Assembly (NCBI GenBank): GCA_905198865.1
Contig: CAJKEB010000082.1
Span: forward strand, 1 to 5,403
Length of the DNA: 5,403 bases
From: an uncultured Eubacteriales bacterium
Lineage (GTDB): Bacteria; Bacillota; Clostridia; Monoglobales; Monoglobaceae
Direction: 5' to 3'
The notes below the pieces were generated by a model. It worked only from the letters and a program-made list of their open reading frames with translations, did no database searches and was not told where the DNA came from. Positions within the stretch are counted from its first letter, which is position 1; each line of letters starts with the position of its first letter. Both the position numbers and the translations under genes were made by a program. This document shows, piece by piece, positions 5,383-5,403 of this stretch.

Positions 5383-5403
5383 GTACGCCCCCTCAGTCGC
5401 CTG
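5383..5403. repeat. Possible left end of a dispersed GC-rich palindromic element (cut by window edge)
   Basis: A GC-rich patch, GCCCCCTCAGTCGCCTG, appears abruptly after about 100 bp of very AT-rich DNA and runs off the window. From memory it resembles the left arm of intergenic palindromic repeats (CCCCTCAGTCG..., followed by CGACAGCTCCCC) found in many gut Clostridia. Only one arm is present, so no palindrome can be shown here. Confidence 0.35.

Overview
The window looks like chromosomal DNA from a low-to-mid GC Gram-positive bacterium of the Clostridia, plausibly a gut Oscillospirales or Ruminococcaceae-type lineage. The evidence is strong AGGAGG-type ribosome binding sites, GTG and TTG starts, extended -10 promoters, a secreted wall enzyme with three S-layer homology (SLH) repeats, and a TIGR03960/DUF2344 radical-SAM pair typical of Clostridia. 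The placement is inferred from gene content only. No tRNA, rRNA, CRISPR array, insertion sequence or prophage gene is visible.

Layout. (1) Positions 1-282, minus strand: the first 94 codons of a membrane-anchored family 2 glycosyltransferase, cut by the window edge. (2) Positions 283-717: a 435-bp divergent intergenic region with a promoter facing each way and several small repeats. (3) Positions 718-2607, plus strand: a 629-residue secreted protein with a signal peptide, a GHL10 (DUF187, YngK/DigH-like) glycosidase domain, a Pro-rich linker and three SLH repeats. (4) Positions 2609-2650: a perfect 19-bp inverted repeat with a 4-nt loop, a terminator shared by the convergent genes. (5) Positions 2645-5222, minus strand: a two-gene operon of a TIGR03960 radical SAM protein (GTG start) and a DUF2344/TIGR03936 protein (TTG start), overlapping by 8 bp. 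(6) Positions 5223-5403: the operon's promoter with an A/T-rich UP-like tract, then a GC-rich patch at the edge that resembles the start of a dispersed palindromic element.

Functionally there are two themes. The divergent pair on the left concerns the cell envelope: one protein probably builds a surface glycan, and the other probably cleaves peptidoglycan while held to the wall by its SLH domains. The operon on the right encodes a conserved enzyme pair of unknown function: an Fe-S radical SAM protein with a B12-binding-like N-terminal region and its dedicated partner. That pair is the least understood biology here. I found no clear sign of an entirely new system; the points of interest are the pair, the hydrolase-SLH architecture, and the compact regulatory and termination signals.
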